NCBI RefSeq assembly: GCF_014495845.1
Contig: NZ_CP061080.1
Span: 3,337,001 to 3,401,000, forward strand
DNA: 64,000 bases
From: Aquibium microcysteis
GTDB taxonomy: Bacteria; Pseudomonadota; Alphaproteobacteria; Rhizobiales; Rhizobiaceae
Direction of reading: 5' to 3'
Positions 45,535 through 55,066 of the stretch are shown here, piece after piece. A program made the translations under genes and the position numbers. Each line of letters starts with the position of its first letter. Positions within the stretch are counted from its first letter, which is position 1. The notes below the pieces were generated by a model. It was not told the origin of the DNA. It searched no databases and saw only the letters and a list, made by a program, of their open reading frames with translations.

Positions 45535-46281
45535 ATGACCGGCTGGGCGACGGAGGGCAGCTGGATCGAGGTGGCGGGCCGCGGCCTCATCGTCACCGTG
45601 CAGAACGTCGGCCTGCTCCTCGACACCGTCCGCCAGGTTCGCCGCATGTCGGTGGAGGCGGGAGCAAGCTACTACGGTGTCTTTCTGGTGTCGCGGACGA
45701 CGCCTCAGCCGGCCCTGGCGCTCTGTTTCGACCGGAAGTTCCCGCGCAGCTCGGAGACCTCGCGCATCCTGTGCGGCGAACGCGGCGTCTCCTGGCTCGC
45801 CGCCGCCGGGCGCTCCCTGACGCCGTTCTGGTGGCAGGGCGAAACCGCGCAGGAGCGCTGCCCGGCCTTTCCGCTGCTTGTGGTGGGCCAGCAGACTCCG
45901 ACGCTCACGCCCGACCTTCCCGGGCTGGCGCTGCCGGCCTTCGCCGACGACGGCGCGCAGGGATTCGTGGTCCTGGCGGGCGAAGGAATCGCCGTCGACG
46001 ACGCGCTCGTCTGCGACCTTCACATGCGGACGCTGACGCTGTTCGGCACCGTCGCCCGCATGCTGCTGTCGCAGACCGGCGAGGTGCCGGTTCTGTCGAA
46101 GCGCGAGCTGCAGTGCCTGCGGCTCACCGCCCAGGGCAAGACCAGCGACGAGATAGCCGCCGCGCTCGGCCTGTCGATCCACACCGCCAACCAGTACCTC
46201 ACCGCCACCACGCAGAAACTCAACGCCGTCAACCGCATGCATGCGGTCGCCAAGGCCCTGCGGCTGGGACTGATCGACTGA
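45535..46281 (+). CDS. visR: LuxR-family flagellar master regulator VisR
   Basis: A 248-residue protein starting two bases after visN. The N-terminal sensor-like region includes VEAGASYYGVFLVSRTTPQP. The LuxR HTH (about 187-243) reads LSKRELQCLRLTAQGKTSDE, then LGLSIHTANQYLTATTQKLN. It is a distant paralogue of VisN and is expected to form a heterodimer with it. No further rightward gene follows; the next genes are transcribed toward it. Confidence 0.82.
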   Translation: MTGWATEGSWIEVAGRGLIVTVQNVGLLLDTVRQVRRMSVEAGASYYGVFLVSRTTPQPALALCFDRKFPRSSETSRILCGERGVSWLAAAGRSLTPFWWQGETAQERCPAFPLLVVGQQTPTLTPDLPGLALPAFADDGAQGFVVLAGEGIAVDDALVCDLHMRTLTLFGTVARMLLSQTGEVPVLSKRELQCLRLTAQGKTSDEIAAALGLSIHTANQYLTATTQKLNAVNRMHAVAKALRLGLID

Positions 46282-46325
46282 CGTCCGCTTCGATGCGGTG
46301 TCGCAGCGGCAGACCTACGCGCGCC

Positions 46326-46766
46326 TCAGCCCCGCATCGCCATGGGCGTCGCGCGGTGGATGCGGCTGGCTTCCAGGGTCTCGGCCAGGAACCGGGTGTT
46401 CTCGGCCGGGTCCGGTGACGGATCTTCGAAGGACACGTAGTTGACCTCGATGCTCGCCTTGAGCGCCGACATCTTCAGGGCGAAGTAGATCGTCGCGCCG
46501 CGCGGCTTCAGCTGCAGGTCGAGCGTGATCGTCGGTTCCCCCGTCCATCCTACGTTCACGTCGCCGCCATGGCCGAAACCGAGCGTTCCGGGCATGAGGT
46601 AGAGTTCGGCCGCCGATTCCACGAGATCGGCCAGGTTGCCGTGCTGTTCCAGCCGGATGAAGGCGATGTAGTCGGCGACGTCCACCATCCTCAGTTCCGA
46701 GACCACCTCGCGCAGGACGCTGGCCACGATGATTTCGCGTGCGGAAGAATGCGGCTGCCGATTCAT
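46326..46766 (-). CDS. conserved hypothetical protein of the rhizobial flagellar locus
   Basis: A 146-residue soluble protein, with no signal or TM segment. GTLGFGHGGDVNVGWTGEPT and LQLKPRGATIYFALKMSALK look like beta-rich stretches; the N-terminus (SVLREVVSELRMVDVADYIA) is helical. I do not recognise a domain. It is translated with flhB (four-base overlap) at the end of the leftward motA-fliM-fliN-fliG-flhB run. An unnamed ORF is known at this position in other rhizobia. Confidence 0.7.
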   Translation of the reverse strand: MNRQPHSSAREIIVASVLREVVSELRMVDVADYIAFIRLEQHGNLADLVESAAELYLMPGTLGFGHGGDVNVGWTGEPTITLDLQLKPRGATIYFALKMSALKASIEVNYVSFEDPSPDPAENTRFLAETLEASRIHRATPMAMRG

Positions 46767-47854
46767 GAAGCTGACGTGCCTGCCTTCGGGCCCTTGCGGT
46801 TGCCCTGGATGATGCGGATGAGCTCTGCGACCGCCTGGTAGAACTGCGGCGGGATCATGCTATCGACCGAAACTTGTTTGAACATGGAGCGGGCGAGCGT
46901 CACGTCCTCGAAGACCGGGATTCCGTGCTCTTCGGCCACTTCGCGTATCTTGAGCGCGATGAGGTCCTGCCCCTTCGCCACCACGACCGGCGCCGCCGTC
47001 TCCTCGCGCACGTAGCGCAGCGCGATCGAGAAGTGGGTCGGGTTGGCGATGACGAGCGTGGCGCGCGGAACCGACGCCATCATGCGCTGCCGCGCCCGGT
47101 CGCGCGCCAGCGACCGCATGCGCGACTTCAGGATCGGATCGCCTTCGGCCTGCTTGTGCTCGTCCTTGACTTCCTGCTTGGACATCCGCAGTTCCTGCAT
47201 CCAGTGGAAACGGGTCCACAGGAGGTCGGCACCGGCAATCAGCGCCATCGCGAATGCGACGACCATCACCAGGTCCACCACGATGTCGCGGATCTGCATG
47301 CCGAAGGCCGACGGCAGCATCAGCATGTCCTCGAGCAGCCTGACGTGGACGTCGCTCATGGCGAAGCCCAGGAAGACGCCTGCGAAGAGCACCTTTCCCA
47401 GCGACTTGAGAAACTCGACGAGACCCTGGACGCCAAACAGCCTTTTCCATCCGGCCATCGGCGAGATGCGGTTCATCTTCGGCATGATCCGGTCGCCGAC
47501 GAACTGCGGCAGGTTCTGCATCACGGATGCGCCTACGCCCGCGGCGACGAGCAGCGCCATCACCACGAGGATCGCCCGCCCGATCTCCAGGAAAACGATC
47601 TGGTAGAGCGAGATGGCATCGGTCGCGTTCGCCAGGCTCCACTCGTTCGGCCGTTCGAGGAAGGTCGACAGGAAGACGGCGAGCCGCACCGCCGCGTCGT
47701 AGGCGAAGAACATGGCGAAGACGAGCACGGCAAGCAGCGTGGCGAAGATCGGCGCTTCCTTGGAGAACGGCAGGTTGCCCTTCTCCACGGCGTCGCGGAT
47801 CTTCTTCTCGCTCGCCTGCTCTGTCTTGCTTTCCTTGTCTTCGTCGTCGGCCAT
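46763..47854 (-). CDS. flhB: flagellar export apparatus switch protein FlhB
   Basis: A 363-residue protein. The N-terminal KTEQASEKKIRDAVEKGNLP motif is followed by four TM helices (about residues 30-215). The cytoplasmic domain has the self-cleaving VIANPTHFSIALRY motif (NPTH near 271), cut between Asn and Pro to switch export from rod/hook to filament substrates. Family length is 350-400 aa. It is the penultimate gene of the leftward flagellar operon. Confidence 0.96.
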   Translation of the reverse strand: MADDEDKESKTEQASEKKIRDAVEKGNLPFSKEAPIFATLLAVLVFAMFFAYDAAVRLAVFLSTFLERPNEWSLANATDAISLYQIVFLEIGRAILVVMALLVAAGVGASVMQNLPQFVGDRIMPKMNRISPMAGWKRLFGVQGLVEFLKSLGKVLFAGVFLGFAMSDVHVRLLEDMLMLPSAFGMQIRDIVVDLVMVVAFAMALIAGADLLWTRFHWMQELRMSKQEVKDEHKQAEGDPILKSRMRSLARDRARQRMMASVPRATLVIANPTHFSIALRYVREETAAPVVVAKGQDLIALKIREVAEEHGIPVFEDVTLARSMFKQVSVDSMIPPQFYQAVAELIRIIQGNRKGPKAGTSAS

Positions 47855-47899
47855 GCGAAGGCACTCGCTTCAGGCGGGGTCGGAGGGCCGCGATGCGGA

Positions 47900-48943
47900 T
47901 CAGGCGGCTTCCTTGGCGGCCGGCATGGTGATCTGCCCGCTCTTGCCCATGCGGATCGCGGTCGATGCGATCTCCCGCCGCGCCCGGATGACGGCGGACT
48001 GCTGGACGTTGCCGGGATCGGCGGCGAGTTCGGCTTCGATCATCCGTCGCGCCCGCGCGCCGACGGCGGTGAGCACCGCCTCGACGATCGCCTTGTCGGC
48101 ACCGCGCAGCGCCAGCGTGACGGTCTCCGACGACATTCCGTCGAACAGCGTCAGGCGCGCGCGCTGGTCCAGCATCGGCAGGTCCTCGAACGAGAAGAGC
48201 TGCGCCTTGATCGCCTTGACGTCGGAGAAGCCGGCACTCTCCATGTCGGACAGGATCTCGTCGAGCTGCGACTTGTCGAGCTCGTTGAGGACGTTGGCCA
48301 CGCGGGCATGCCCGACGGCGGGCGACTTGGCTCCGGTGTCGCCGAGCAGGCGGGTCCTGAGCTGGTTCTCGACGATCCGCAGCGCCGCCGGCTTGACCGT
48401 TCCGATCGTCACCATGCGTTTCGCCACGTCTCCGCGCAGCGCCTTCGGCAGCGTCAGCAGCACGTTGGCGGCGGCGGCGGGGGCGAGGTTGGTCAGCACC
48501 AGCGCCGCCGTCTGCGGATGTTCGCCCGCCAGGAAGGTGCCGACCCGCGCCGGCTCCAGCGCCTCGATCGCGGGCCAGACCGGCGGCGGCGCGTCGGATT
48601 CGACCGTCGCGGAGCCGGGGTTCATGATCGCGTTCACTTCCTCGGGCGAGAGCGATTCGCTCAGGATCTTGTCCATCGTCGCGGCCGAATCCATCAGCCC
48701 GGCGCCCTCGGCGAACTCGTCCTCGAATTCCGCGATGATCTTCTCGAGCTCGCCTTGCGGAATGGTCTTCAGCATCCGCGCCGCCTCGATCAGCGCCTTC
48801 AGCTCGTCCTGCTTGAAGAACTTCAGCAGCCTGCCTGCGGCGGGCTTGCCCATGGCCACCAGGATCGCGGCGGCCTTCTGGGGCGGCGTCAGCGACGACG
48901 ACGTGTACGAAGGTTCCTCGATCGAGCCGATTCCGAAGTCCAT
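47900..48943 (-). CDS. fliG: flagellar motor switch protein FliG
   Basis: A 347-residue rotor protein that couples MotA torque to rotation and binds FliF and FliM. LTPPQKAAAILVAMGKPAAG begins the N-terminal domain. The middle domain contains an EHPQTAALVLTNL segment, the usual EHPQ motif. The C-terminal torque helix is around LRGADKAIVEAVLTAVGARA. ATG 48943 was preferred, although a GTG at 48946 is adjacent. It lies a few bases after fliN. Confidence 0.94.
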   Translation of the reverse strand: MDFGIGSIEEPSYTSSSLTPPQKAAAILVAMGKPAAGRLLKFFKQDELKALIEAARMLKTIPQGELEKIIAEFEDEFAEGAGLMDSAATMDKILSESLSPEEVNAIMNPGSATVESDAPPPVWPAIEALEPARVGTFLAGEHPQTAALVLTNLAPAAAANVLLTLPKALRGDVAKRMVTIGTVKPAALRIVENQLRTRLLGDTGAKSPAVGHARVANVLNELDKSQLDEILSDMESAGFSDVKAIKAQLFSFEDLPMLDQRARLTLFDGMSSETVTLALRGADKAIVEAVLTAVGARARRMIEAELAADPGNVQQSAVIRARREIASTAIRMGKSGQITMPAAKEAA

Positions 48944-48950
48944 CACGGCT

Positions 48951-49442
48951 TCAGCCGCCCTTTCCGGCGGAGATGATCTCGGTCAGGCGGATGCCGAAAC
49001 GCGTCGGGTCGCTGTCGAGGACGGTGATCTCGCCGCGCGCGACCTTGCGTCCGTTCACCACCACGTCCACCGGCTCCCCGATGCGGCGGTCGAGCGCGAC
49101 GGTCGCTCCCTTCTTCAGCGCCATCAGTTCGGACACCTGCATCTCGGCGCTGCCGAGCACGATCTGCACGTCGACCGGTATGGTCATGATGACGCCGGGA
49201 TTCGCCGCTCCGCCGCCGCCGTCCTCGGAGAAATCGGGCATGGCCGCGCCGAAGGAGGGCATCTCCGGCGTGTCGAAGGACGGCATTCCGTTATCGCCGA
49301 AGGCCGGCGCTTCGAACGCATCGGGGTCGCCGAAGGAGGGCGCGCCGGTCGGGTTCGCATCCTCCTTCAGCACGCCGCGCAACTCGCTGATCGCGCGGTC
49401 CAGCTCTTCCTCGCCCGGCACTTTCGCCTTGGCCTTGCTCAT
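48951..49442 (-). CDS. fliN: flagellar motor switch protein FliN with repeat-bearing N-terminal linker
   Basis: A 163-residue protein. The C-terminal SpoA/FliN domain (about residues 84-160) has VIMTIPVDVQIVLGSAEMQV and RKVARGEITVLDSDPTRFGI. The N-terminal half includes five degenerate copies of a (A/M)P(S/A)F-type motif between residues 34 and 74, then a glycine run. The long linker is a feature of rhizobial FliN. It forms the C-ring with FliM and FliG. Confidence 0.93.
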   Translation of the reverse strand: MSKAKAKVPGEEELDRAISELRGVLKEDANPTGAPSFGDPDAFEAPAFGDNGMPSFDTPEMPSFGAAMPDFSEDGGGGAANPGVIMTIPVDVQIVLGSAEMQVSELMALKKGATVALDRRIGEPVDVVVNGRKVARGEITVLDSDPTRFGIRLTEIISAGKGG

Positions 49443-49481
49443 ACCGTTACTCCATGCCGCTCGGCCGACCCGTCGTCGGCG

Positions 49482-50429
49482 TCACGGGGAAACGAGCCCG
49501 TCGATGATGTCCTGGCTCTCGGCCACCGGCGTTCTGATTCGTACCGTGTAGTTTTCATCGAGACGCCCGAACTCGCAAACGAAGAGCTGCTTGTTGCGTG
49601 CCGAAAGCCGCGTTTCGGTCGGCGCCGTGCGGGACAGCTCGATCACCTGCCCCCTGCGGAACGCCGCGACCTGTCCGAGCGTCATGCGCCCGGCCGAAAG
49701 CGTCGCCTGCAGGGTGACGCGGGCGCGCATCACCTCCTCGTTGAACCGCGCCGCCCACTCCGCCGACTGCGCCTCGGCGAGCGCGGGGTCGGCTGCCTCT
49801 TGCTCGCCGCGCTGCAGCACGATGCGCTGCGGCATGAAGAGCGAGATGCGTCCCTGCTCGGTATCCGGTCCGATGGCGAAGTCGATCCGCAGGCCCGGGC
49901 CGTCGCGGACGGCGAACTCCTTCAGTCCTTCGCCCGAGGCGACCGTCGGCAGAGGCAGCCGGAGGCGCTGGGACGGCCCATTGAAACCGTTGTAGGCGGT
50001 GGCCAGCAGCCGGCAGATCAGATTGGCCACCTCGACCTCGACCGGCGACAGGTCGCGGTCGATTCCGCCGGCGCCGACGTCCGCCTCGGCACCGAACAGC
50101 GCGTTGACCAGCACCGCGATCGCCTTCGCCTCGAGCCGGATCGAGAGCGCATCCGGCGAGATGCTCGACGATCCCACCGTCAGCGCATCGTGCGGCCCGG
50201 CGCCGGTGAGCAGTTCCGTCGTCCGCTCGACGCGGACGGCCTCGATCTCGACCGGCACCGCTTCGCTGGCGGCATCCTCCAGGCTCGCGCGCAGCGGCTT
50301 GAGCATGCGCTCGGCGATGCTCCGGCCGGCCCGGACCACTTCCTCCGGATCCCCGGTCGCGCCGAGCAGCCGCTCCAGGATCGAAGCGGTCGACGGTGCG
50401 GGAGACGGGCTGGGCGCGGCCTCCTGCAT
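49482..50429 (-). CDS. fliM: flagellar motor switch protein FliM
   Basis: A 315-residue divergent FliM, the size seen in rhizobia. A Pro/Ser-rich N-terminus (QEAAPSPSPAPSTASILERL) replaces the usual CheY-binding peptide. The middle domain spans about 45-225. The C-terminal SpoA domain (about 230-310) includes LQATLSAGRMTLGQVAAFRR and RLSARNKQLFVCEFGRLDEN. It lies two bases downstream of motA and 39 upstream of fliN in a leftward operon. Confidence 0.88.
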   Translation of the reverse strand: MQEAAPSPSPAPSTASILERLLGATGDPEEVVRAGRSIAERMLKPLRASLEDAASEAVPVEIEAVRVERTTELLTGAGPHDALTVGSSSISPDALSIRLEAKAIAVLVNALFGAEADVGAGGIDRDLSPVEVEVANLICRLLATAYNGFNGPSQRLRLPLPTVASGEGLKEFAVRDGPGLRIDFAIGPDTEQGRISLFMPQRIVLQRGEQEAADPALAEAQSAEWAARFNEEVMRARVTLQATLSAGRMTLGQVAAFRRGQVIELSRTAPTETRLSARNKQLFVCEFGRLDENYTVRIRTPVAESQDIIDGLVSP

Positions 50430-50430
50430 G

Positions 50431-51300
50431 TCAGGCTGCCTTCTCGGCGTGGCTGTTGAGCGTCTGCTGCTCGACGGCGTCGATCGACGGCCGGTCGTAC
50501 GCCGAAATCGTCTTGCGGCCGAATTCCAGCGCGACCTGCGGAAGGGCGCCGTTCATGTAGGCGAGCAGCGTCTGCTTGACGATCACGAACAGGCGGTTCT
50601 TCTTCTCGCGCACGATCTTCACCTTGGTCGCGACGGGGCCGACCAGTCCGTAGGAGGCGAAGATACCGACGAAGGTGCCGACGAGCGCGGCGCCGATCAG
50701 GCCGCCCAGCACTTCCGGTGATTCGTTGAGCGCGCCCATGGCCTTGATGACCCCCAGCACCGCCGCGACGATGCCGATCGCCGGCAGCGCGTCGCCCACC
50801 GCGGTCAGCGCCTGATAGGGCTTCAGCTTGTCGTGCCGGATGGTCTGGATCTCCTCGTCCATCAGCGCCTCGATCTCGAAGGAGCGGGCGTTGCCGATGA
50901 TGATCAGCCGGCAATAGTCGCAGATGAAGTTGGTGAGCTCCTTGTTCTTCAGGACGATCGGATAGGCCTGGAACACCGACGATTCGTCGGGATTGTCGAT
51001 GTGGCCCTCGACCTCGCTGCGTGACTTGGTCTTCAGTTCGCGCATCAGGCTGTGCAGGACGCCGAGCGTCTGGAGATAGTCCTGCTCCCCCGGCACCGCG
51101 TTCTTGAAGGCTTCGAGGATGGCTTTGCCCGTGTCCTTCACCGTCTTCATCGGGTTGGCGATCAGGAACACACCGACCGCGGCACCGAGGATGATGACGA
51201 ACTCCCACGGCTGAACGAGGACTTCGATATGGCCGCCCATGGCCATGAAGCCGCCCAGCACGCAGCCGAACGTCACGACCAGTCCGATGAGAATCCCCAA
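50431..51300 (-). CDS. motA: flagellar motor stator protein MotA
   Basis: A 289-residue stator subunit that forms the proton channel with MotB. The start is TTG 51300, giving a first residue followed by [25 protein letters not shown] sits six bases before it, and no ATG lies nearby in frame. Four TM helices are expected: two near the start, and [20 protein letters not shown] and [20 protein letters not shown] later. Charged cytoplasmic-loop residues that contact FliG lie around [12 protein letters not shown]. It is the first gene of the leftward flagellar operon. Confidence 0.94.
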   Translation of the reverse strand: MGILIGLVVTFGCVLGGFMAMGGHIEVLVQPWEFVIILGAAVGVFLIANPMKTVKDTGKAILEAFKNAVPGEQDYLQTLGVLHSLMRELKTKSRSEVEGHIDNPDESSVFQAYPIVLKNKELTNFICDYCRLIIIGNARSFEIEALMDEEIQTIRHDKLKPYQALTAVGDALPAIGIVAAVLGVIKAMGALNESPEVLGGLIGAALVGTFVGIFASYGLVGPVATKVKIVREKKNRLFVIVKQTLLAYMNGALPQVALEFGRKTISAYDRPSIDAVEQQTLNSHAEKAA

Positions 51301-51463
51301 CTCAGCCCTCCATGCGGCCTGCCTCGTCTGCACGGGTAGCCGCCCTGCCTTGTGTGAAGCTTGTTTGCAGCTCCGGGACGGCCGTTTCGCCGGACGTCCG
51401 AAAGGTTCGGGCAAGGATTGGGCGCTAACGTGCGATGCGACGACCTCCATCCGGAGACCGCAA

Positions 51464-52240
51464 TTGGTCAGCACCTATGCCAGCTACGCCGCGATCACCC
51501 GCGACCTGAACCTCTCGCTCGAGCGGGTGGAGAAGCAGCCATTCGTGGAGCGTGAGACGGAATACTATCTCGAAGCTATCGGGAAGGTTAAGACGATCGA
51601 CGATTTTGTAGGCGATCGCCGTCTCTTCGCCTATGCGATGAAGGCGCACGGGCTGGAAGACATGACCTACGCGAAGGCCTTCATGGTGAAGGTGCTCGAA
51701 GGCGGCGTCGACGAGCGGGACAGTTTCGCCAATACGCTCAGCGACAAGCGCTACCGGGAATTCGCCGAGACCTACAACTTCGCGCGGCATGGGGAGACCG
51801 CAACCATCTTCACCCGCGCCCAGCAGGGAGCGGTGGACAACTACCTGCGTCAGACCCTGGAGCAGGATGCGGGGACCTCCAACGAGGCCGTGCGACTGGC
51901 TCTGTATTTCGAGCGCAAGGCGCCCGAAATCACCAGCATGTACGAGATCCTCGCCGACACCGCGCTCTCCAAGGTCGTCCGCACCTCGCTCGGCCTGCCG
52001 GATTCCTTCGCGCTCCTCGACGTCGACAAGCAGGTGGAGTTCCTCGGATCGAAGATCGACATCGAGGATTTTGCCGAGCCGGAGGCGCTGTCGAAGCTCA
52101 TCACCCGTTTCACCAGCATGTGGGATGTCCAGAACCAGACCGGTAGCGGCGTCGCCAATGTCGGCATCCTGTTCAGCCAGCCGGCGCAGTTCGGCATCTC
52201 CACCGATCTGATGCTGACGATGCAGCAGCTGAAAGCCTGA
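51464..52240 (+). CDS. DUF1217 flagellar-locus protein
   Basis: A 258-residue protein starting at TTG 51464 with GGAG at proper spacing. The N-terminus ([20 protein letters not shown]) and repeated helical blocks fit DUF1217, a family encoded beside flgF in rhizobia. [20 protein letters not shown] and [20 protein letters not shown] look like internally related blocks. No signal or TM segment is seen. The function is unknown; an axial-structure or export-related role is inferred from context. It is transcribed divergently from motA. Confidence 0.8.
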   Translation: MVSTYASYAAITRDLNLSLERVEKQPFVERETEYYLEAIGKVKTIDDFVGDRRLFAYAMKAHGLEDMTYAKAFMVKVLEGGVDERDSFANTLSDKRYREFAETYNFARHGETATIFTRAQQGAVDNYLRQTLEQDAGTSNEAVRLALYFERKAPEITSMYEILADTALSKVVRTSLGLPDSFALLDVDKQVEFLGSKIDIEDFAEPEALSKLITRFTSMWDVQNQTGSGVANVGILFSQPAQFGISTDLMLTMQQLKA

Positions 52241-52251
52241 GGACCGGGACC

Positions 52252-52971
52252 ATGCAGTCGGGCCTCTACGTCGCCATCTCCGCCCAGATCGCGCTCCAGA
52301 AGCGGCTGGACACCATCGCCGACAACGTCGCCAACGCCAACACGGTGGGTTTCCGCTCGACCGAGGTCAAGTTCGAGGACGTGGTCGCCTCGCTCGGCGA
52401 CCGCAAGGTCGCCTTCGTCTCGCCCGGAACCACCTACCTTTCGGGCAAGGCCGGCGGGTACACCCAGACCGGCAACCCGCTCGACTTCGCCGTGCGCGGC
52501 GATGCCTGGTTCGGCATCCAGACCCCCGCCGGAACGGTGATGACCCGCGACGGCCGTTTCACCATGCTGGACACGGGCGACGTCGTCACGCTGGAAGGCT
52601 ATCCGGTGCTCGACGCCGGCGGCGCGGCCATCCAGCTCAACCCGCAGGAAGGGGCGCCGGAAGCCGCAGCCGACGGCATGCTGCGCCAGAACGGACAGGC
52701 GGTCGCCGCCATCGGCCTCTTCGCCTTCACGCCGGGCGAGAACTTCGTGCGCTTCGGCAATTCCGGCCTGATCCCGCCGACCCCGCCCGAGCCGGTGGTC
52801 GACCAGCCGGACGTCGGCGTGGTGCAGGGCTTCGTGGAACAATCGAACGTCAATCCCGTCCTGGAAATGACGCAGCTCATCATGGTGCAGCGCTCGTTCG
52901 AAAATGCCTCGGCACTGATAAGGGCCGGCGACCAGACCCTGGGCGAGGCGGTCAAGGCCCTGGGCACCTGA
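52252..52971 (+). CDS. flgF: flagellar proximal rod protein FlgF
   Basis: A 239-residue rod component. The N-terminal motif LDTIADNVANANTVGFRSTE (about residues 18-37) is the rod/hook signature. The C-terminal helix includes LEMTQLIMVQRSFENASALI. It is secreted by the flagellar type III apparatus, so it has no Sec signal. It starts 11 bases after the DUF1217 gene and leads directly into fliI. Confidence 0.93.
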   Translation: MQSGLYVAISAQIALQKRLDTIADNVANANTVGFRSTEVKFEDVVASLGDRKVAFVSPGTTYLSGKAGGYTQTGNPLDFAVRGDAWFGIQTPAGTVMTRDGRFTMLDTGDVVTLEGYPVLDAGGAAIQLNPQEGAPEAAADGMLRQNGQAVAAIGLFAFTPGENFVRFGNSGLIPPTPPEPVVDQPDVGVVQGFVEQSNVNPVLEMTQLIMVQRSFENASALIRAGDQTLGEAVKALGT

Positions 52972-52979
52972 GCCGCTAG

Positions 52980-54383
52980 ATGCTCGAGGAGGAGTACGCC
53001 CCCGCCACGCCCGGCCATCCGACCCTCCCCCCGCCGGCCGGGGGCCGGCCTGCTTCGCTCGAGATCCTGGAGCGGCTGTTCCGCGAGGCCGCCGGAGAAT
53101 CGGCGCTGCTGCGTCGCGGCGGCCGCGTCGTCGAGGTCTCGCCCACCCATTACCGCGTACGCGGCCTCTCGACCGTCGCGCGGCTCGGCGACGTGGTCGA
53201 GCACCATGGCCGGAATGGCGTCCGGACGGGGGAGGTGGTGCAGATCGGCCAGCGCGAACTGCTCGTCGCACCGTTCGACGCATCCGCGGATGCCGGCGTG
53301 GCCGATCCGGTCTACCTCCGCGGCGCGTTCCGGGTGTCGCCCGACACGAGCTGGCGCGGACGGGTCATCGATGCACTCGGCCGGCCTGTCGACGGCGGAC
53401 CTCCGCTCGCCGCAGGCACCGAGATCGCCAGCGGCATTCCCGGAGCCCTGAACCGCCAGCGCGTGGACAAGCCGTTCCAGACCGGCGTCAAGGTCATCGA
53501 CCTTTTCACGCCCCTCTGCTTCGGCCAGCGCCTCGGCGTCTTCGCGGGATCGGGCGTCGGGAAGTCGACGCTGCTCGCCATGCTCGCCGCCGCCCATGCC
53601 TTCGACACGGTCGTGGTGGCGCTGGTGGGGGAACGCGGCCGCGAGGTGCGCGAATTCCTGGAGGATACGATCGGCGAACAGGCGATGAAGAAGACGGTCG
53701 CCGTGGTCGCCACCAGCGACGAGAGCGCCATGATGCGCAAGCGCGCCTCGGGCACGGCGATGTCCGTCGCGGAGCATTTCCGCGACCGGGGCGACCGCGT
53801 GCTGCTGGTGGTCGATTCCATCACCCGCTTCGCCCATGCGCTGCGCGAGGTGGCGATCGGCGCCGGCGAACCGCCGGTCGCGCGCGGCTATCCCGCCTCC
53901 GTCTTCACCGACATGCCGCGCCTGCTGGAGCGGGCCGGCCCCGGCGCGGCGGGCGCCGGCTCCATCACCGCGATCATATCGGTCCTCGTCGACGGCGACG
54001 ACCACAATGATCCGGTGGCCGATACGGTGCGCGGCATCCTCGACGGGCACATCGTGCTCAGCCGCAGCATCGCCGAGCAGGGGCGCTATCCGGCCGTCGA
54101 CCCGCTCGGCTCCGTCTCGCGGCTGGCCAACCGTGCCTGGAACGACGGCGAGCGCCTGCTCGTCACGCGGCTGCGTGCGCTGATCGGACGCTACGAGGAG
54201 ACGCGCGACATCCGCCTGCTCGGCGGTTACCAGCCGGGCGCCGATCCGGATCTGGACGCCGCGGTGCGCCAGGTGCCGCTGATCTACGACGCGCTGGTCC
54301 AGTCGCCGCAGGACGGTCCGGTCGCCGATCCTTTCGCCGAACTCGCGCGGCACCTCAAGAAGCAGGAGAAGGCGGATGGCTGA
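52980..54383 (+). CDS. fliI: flagellum-specific export ATPase FliI
   Basis: A 467-residue F1-beta-like ATPase. The Walker A is GVFAGSGVGKSTLLAML (GSGVGKST near residue 191). Walker B is around VLLVVDSITRFAHALREVAI, with the conserved ERGREV segment before it. AGAGSITAIISVLVDGDDHNDPV is the characteristic alpha/beta ATPase stretch. Length fits FliI (440-470 aa). Its stop overlaps the next gene by eight bases. Confidence 0.95.
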   Translation: MLEEEYAPATPGHPTLPPPAGGRPASLEILERLFREAAGESALLRRGGRVVEVSPTHYRVRGLSTVARLGDVVEHHGRNGVRTGEVVQIGQRELLVAPFDASADAGVADPVYLRGAFRVSPDTSWRGRVIDALGRPVDGGPPLAAGTEIASGIPGALNRQRVDKPFQTGVKVIDLFTPLCFGQRLGVFAGSGVGKSTLLAMLAAAHAFDTVVVALVGERGREVREFLEDTIGEQAMKKTVAVVATSDESAMMRKRASGTAMSVAEHFRDRGDRVLLVVDSITRFAHALREVAIGAGEPPVARGYPASVFTDMPRLLERAGPGAAGAGSITAIISVLVDGDDHNDPVADTVRGILDGHIVLSRSIAEQGRYPAVDPLGSVSRLANRAWNDGERLLVTRLRALIGRYEETRDIRLLGGYQPGADPDLDAAVRQVPLIYDALVQSPQDGPVADPFAELARHLKKQEKADG

Positions 54384-54987
54384 CTGGCGTTCGTGGTTGC
54401 GTCGTGCACCGCACGAGCCCGCGCCCCCGCTTGCCGGCATGGAGCTCCCGCGCGAGGAGCGACCGGTCCGCTTCTGGCAGAAGCGCGACTTCAGCGTCAC
54501 CGATGCCGTCCTCGTCGGCATCGGTGTCGGCCTCGCCGCTGCCGCAGCGACCTTTCCCTGGTACGTCTTCATGAACCAGGAGAAGTTCGGCTACACGGTG
54601 GTCGAGTTCGAGCAGACGCCGACCGAATCGGACCTGTCGGGTCCGTTCTACACCCAGCGCGTCCAGTGGCGCCCGAAGCCCGTGACCGAGCAGGACATGG
54701 ATGCCCTGGCGCTCGATCTGGCCGCGACAGGCACCGTGGTCGGGTCCATCGATCGCGAACTGCCGGATCCGGGCCCCGAGACCCAACCCTTCCCCGGCCT
54801 GCCGCCGAGCTTCAAGCTCGTGCACGTCGCCAAGGGACGCGCCATGATAAGCGATGCGAACGGCTTCTTCGTGGTCGAGCGCGGCTCCGTCCTGCCTGAC
54901 AATTCGAGGGTCGTCTCGATCGAGAACGCCGACGGCAAGTGGCTGCTGAAGACCAGTCGCGAACAGGTCGTCGAACTCGTCGAGTGA
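54376..54987 (+). CDS. conserved flagellar-locus protein with one membrane segment
   Basis: A 203-residue protein. A cytoplasmic N-terminus (about residues 1-45) is followed by one TM helix, AVLVGIGVGLAAAAATFPWY (about 45-64). An extracytoplasmic domain rich in acidic residues ends with GFFVVERGSVLPDNSRVVSI, which resembles a small beta-barrel. No recognised domain. It overlaps fliI by eight bases, a position held by an unnamed ORF in other rhizobial flagellar loci. Confidence 0.75.
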   Translation: MADWRSWLRRAPHEPAPPLAGMELPREERPVRFWQKRDFSVTDAVLVGIGVGLAAAAATFPWYVFMNQEKFGYTVVEFEQTPTESDLSGPFYTQRVQWRPKPVTEQDMDALALDLAATGTVVGSIDRELPDPGPETQPFPGLPPSFKLVHVAKGRAMISDANGFFVVERGSVLPDNSRVVSIENADGKWLLKTSREQVVELVE

Positions 54988-55066
54988 CCGGCCCCGGCCT
55001 CGCGGCTGCGCGCAAGTTCCACGCAAGACTGGTCTCCTATGATTCCCTTCCAGCAGGGGAAACAGG

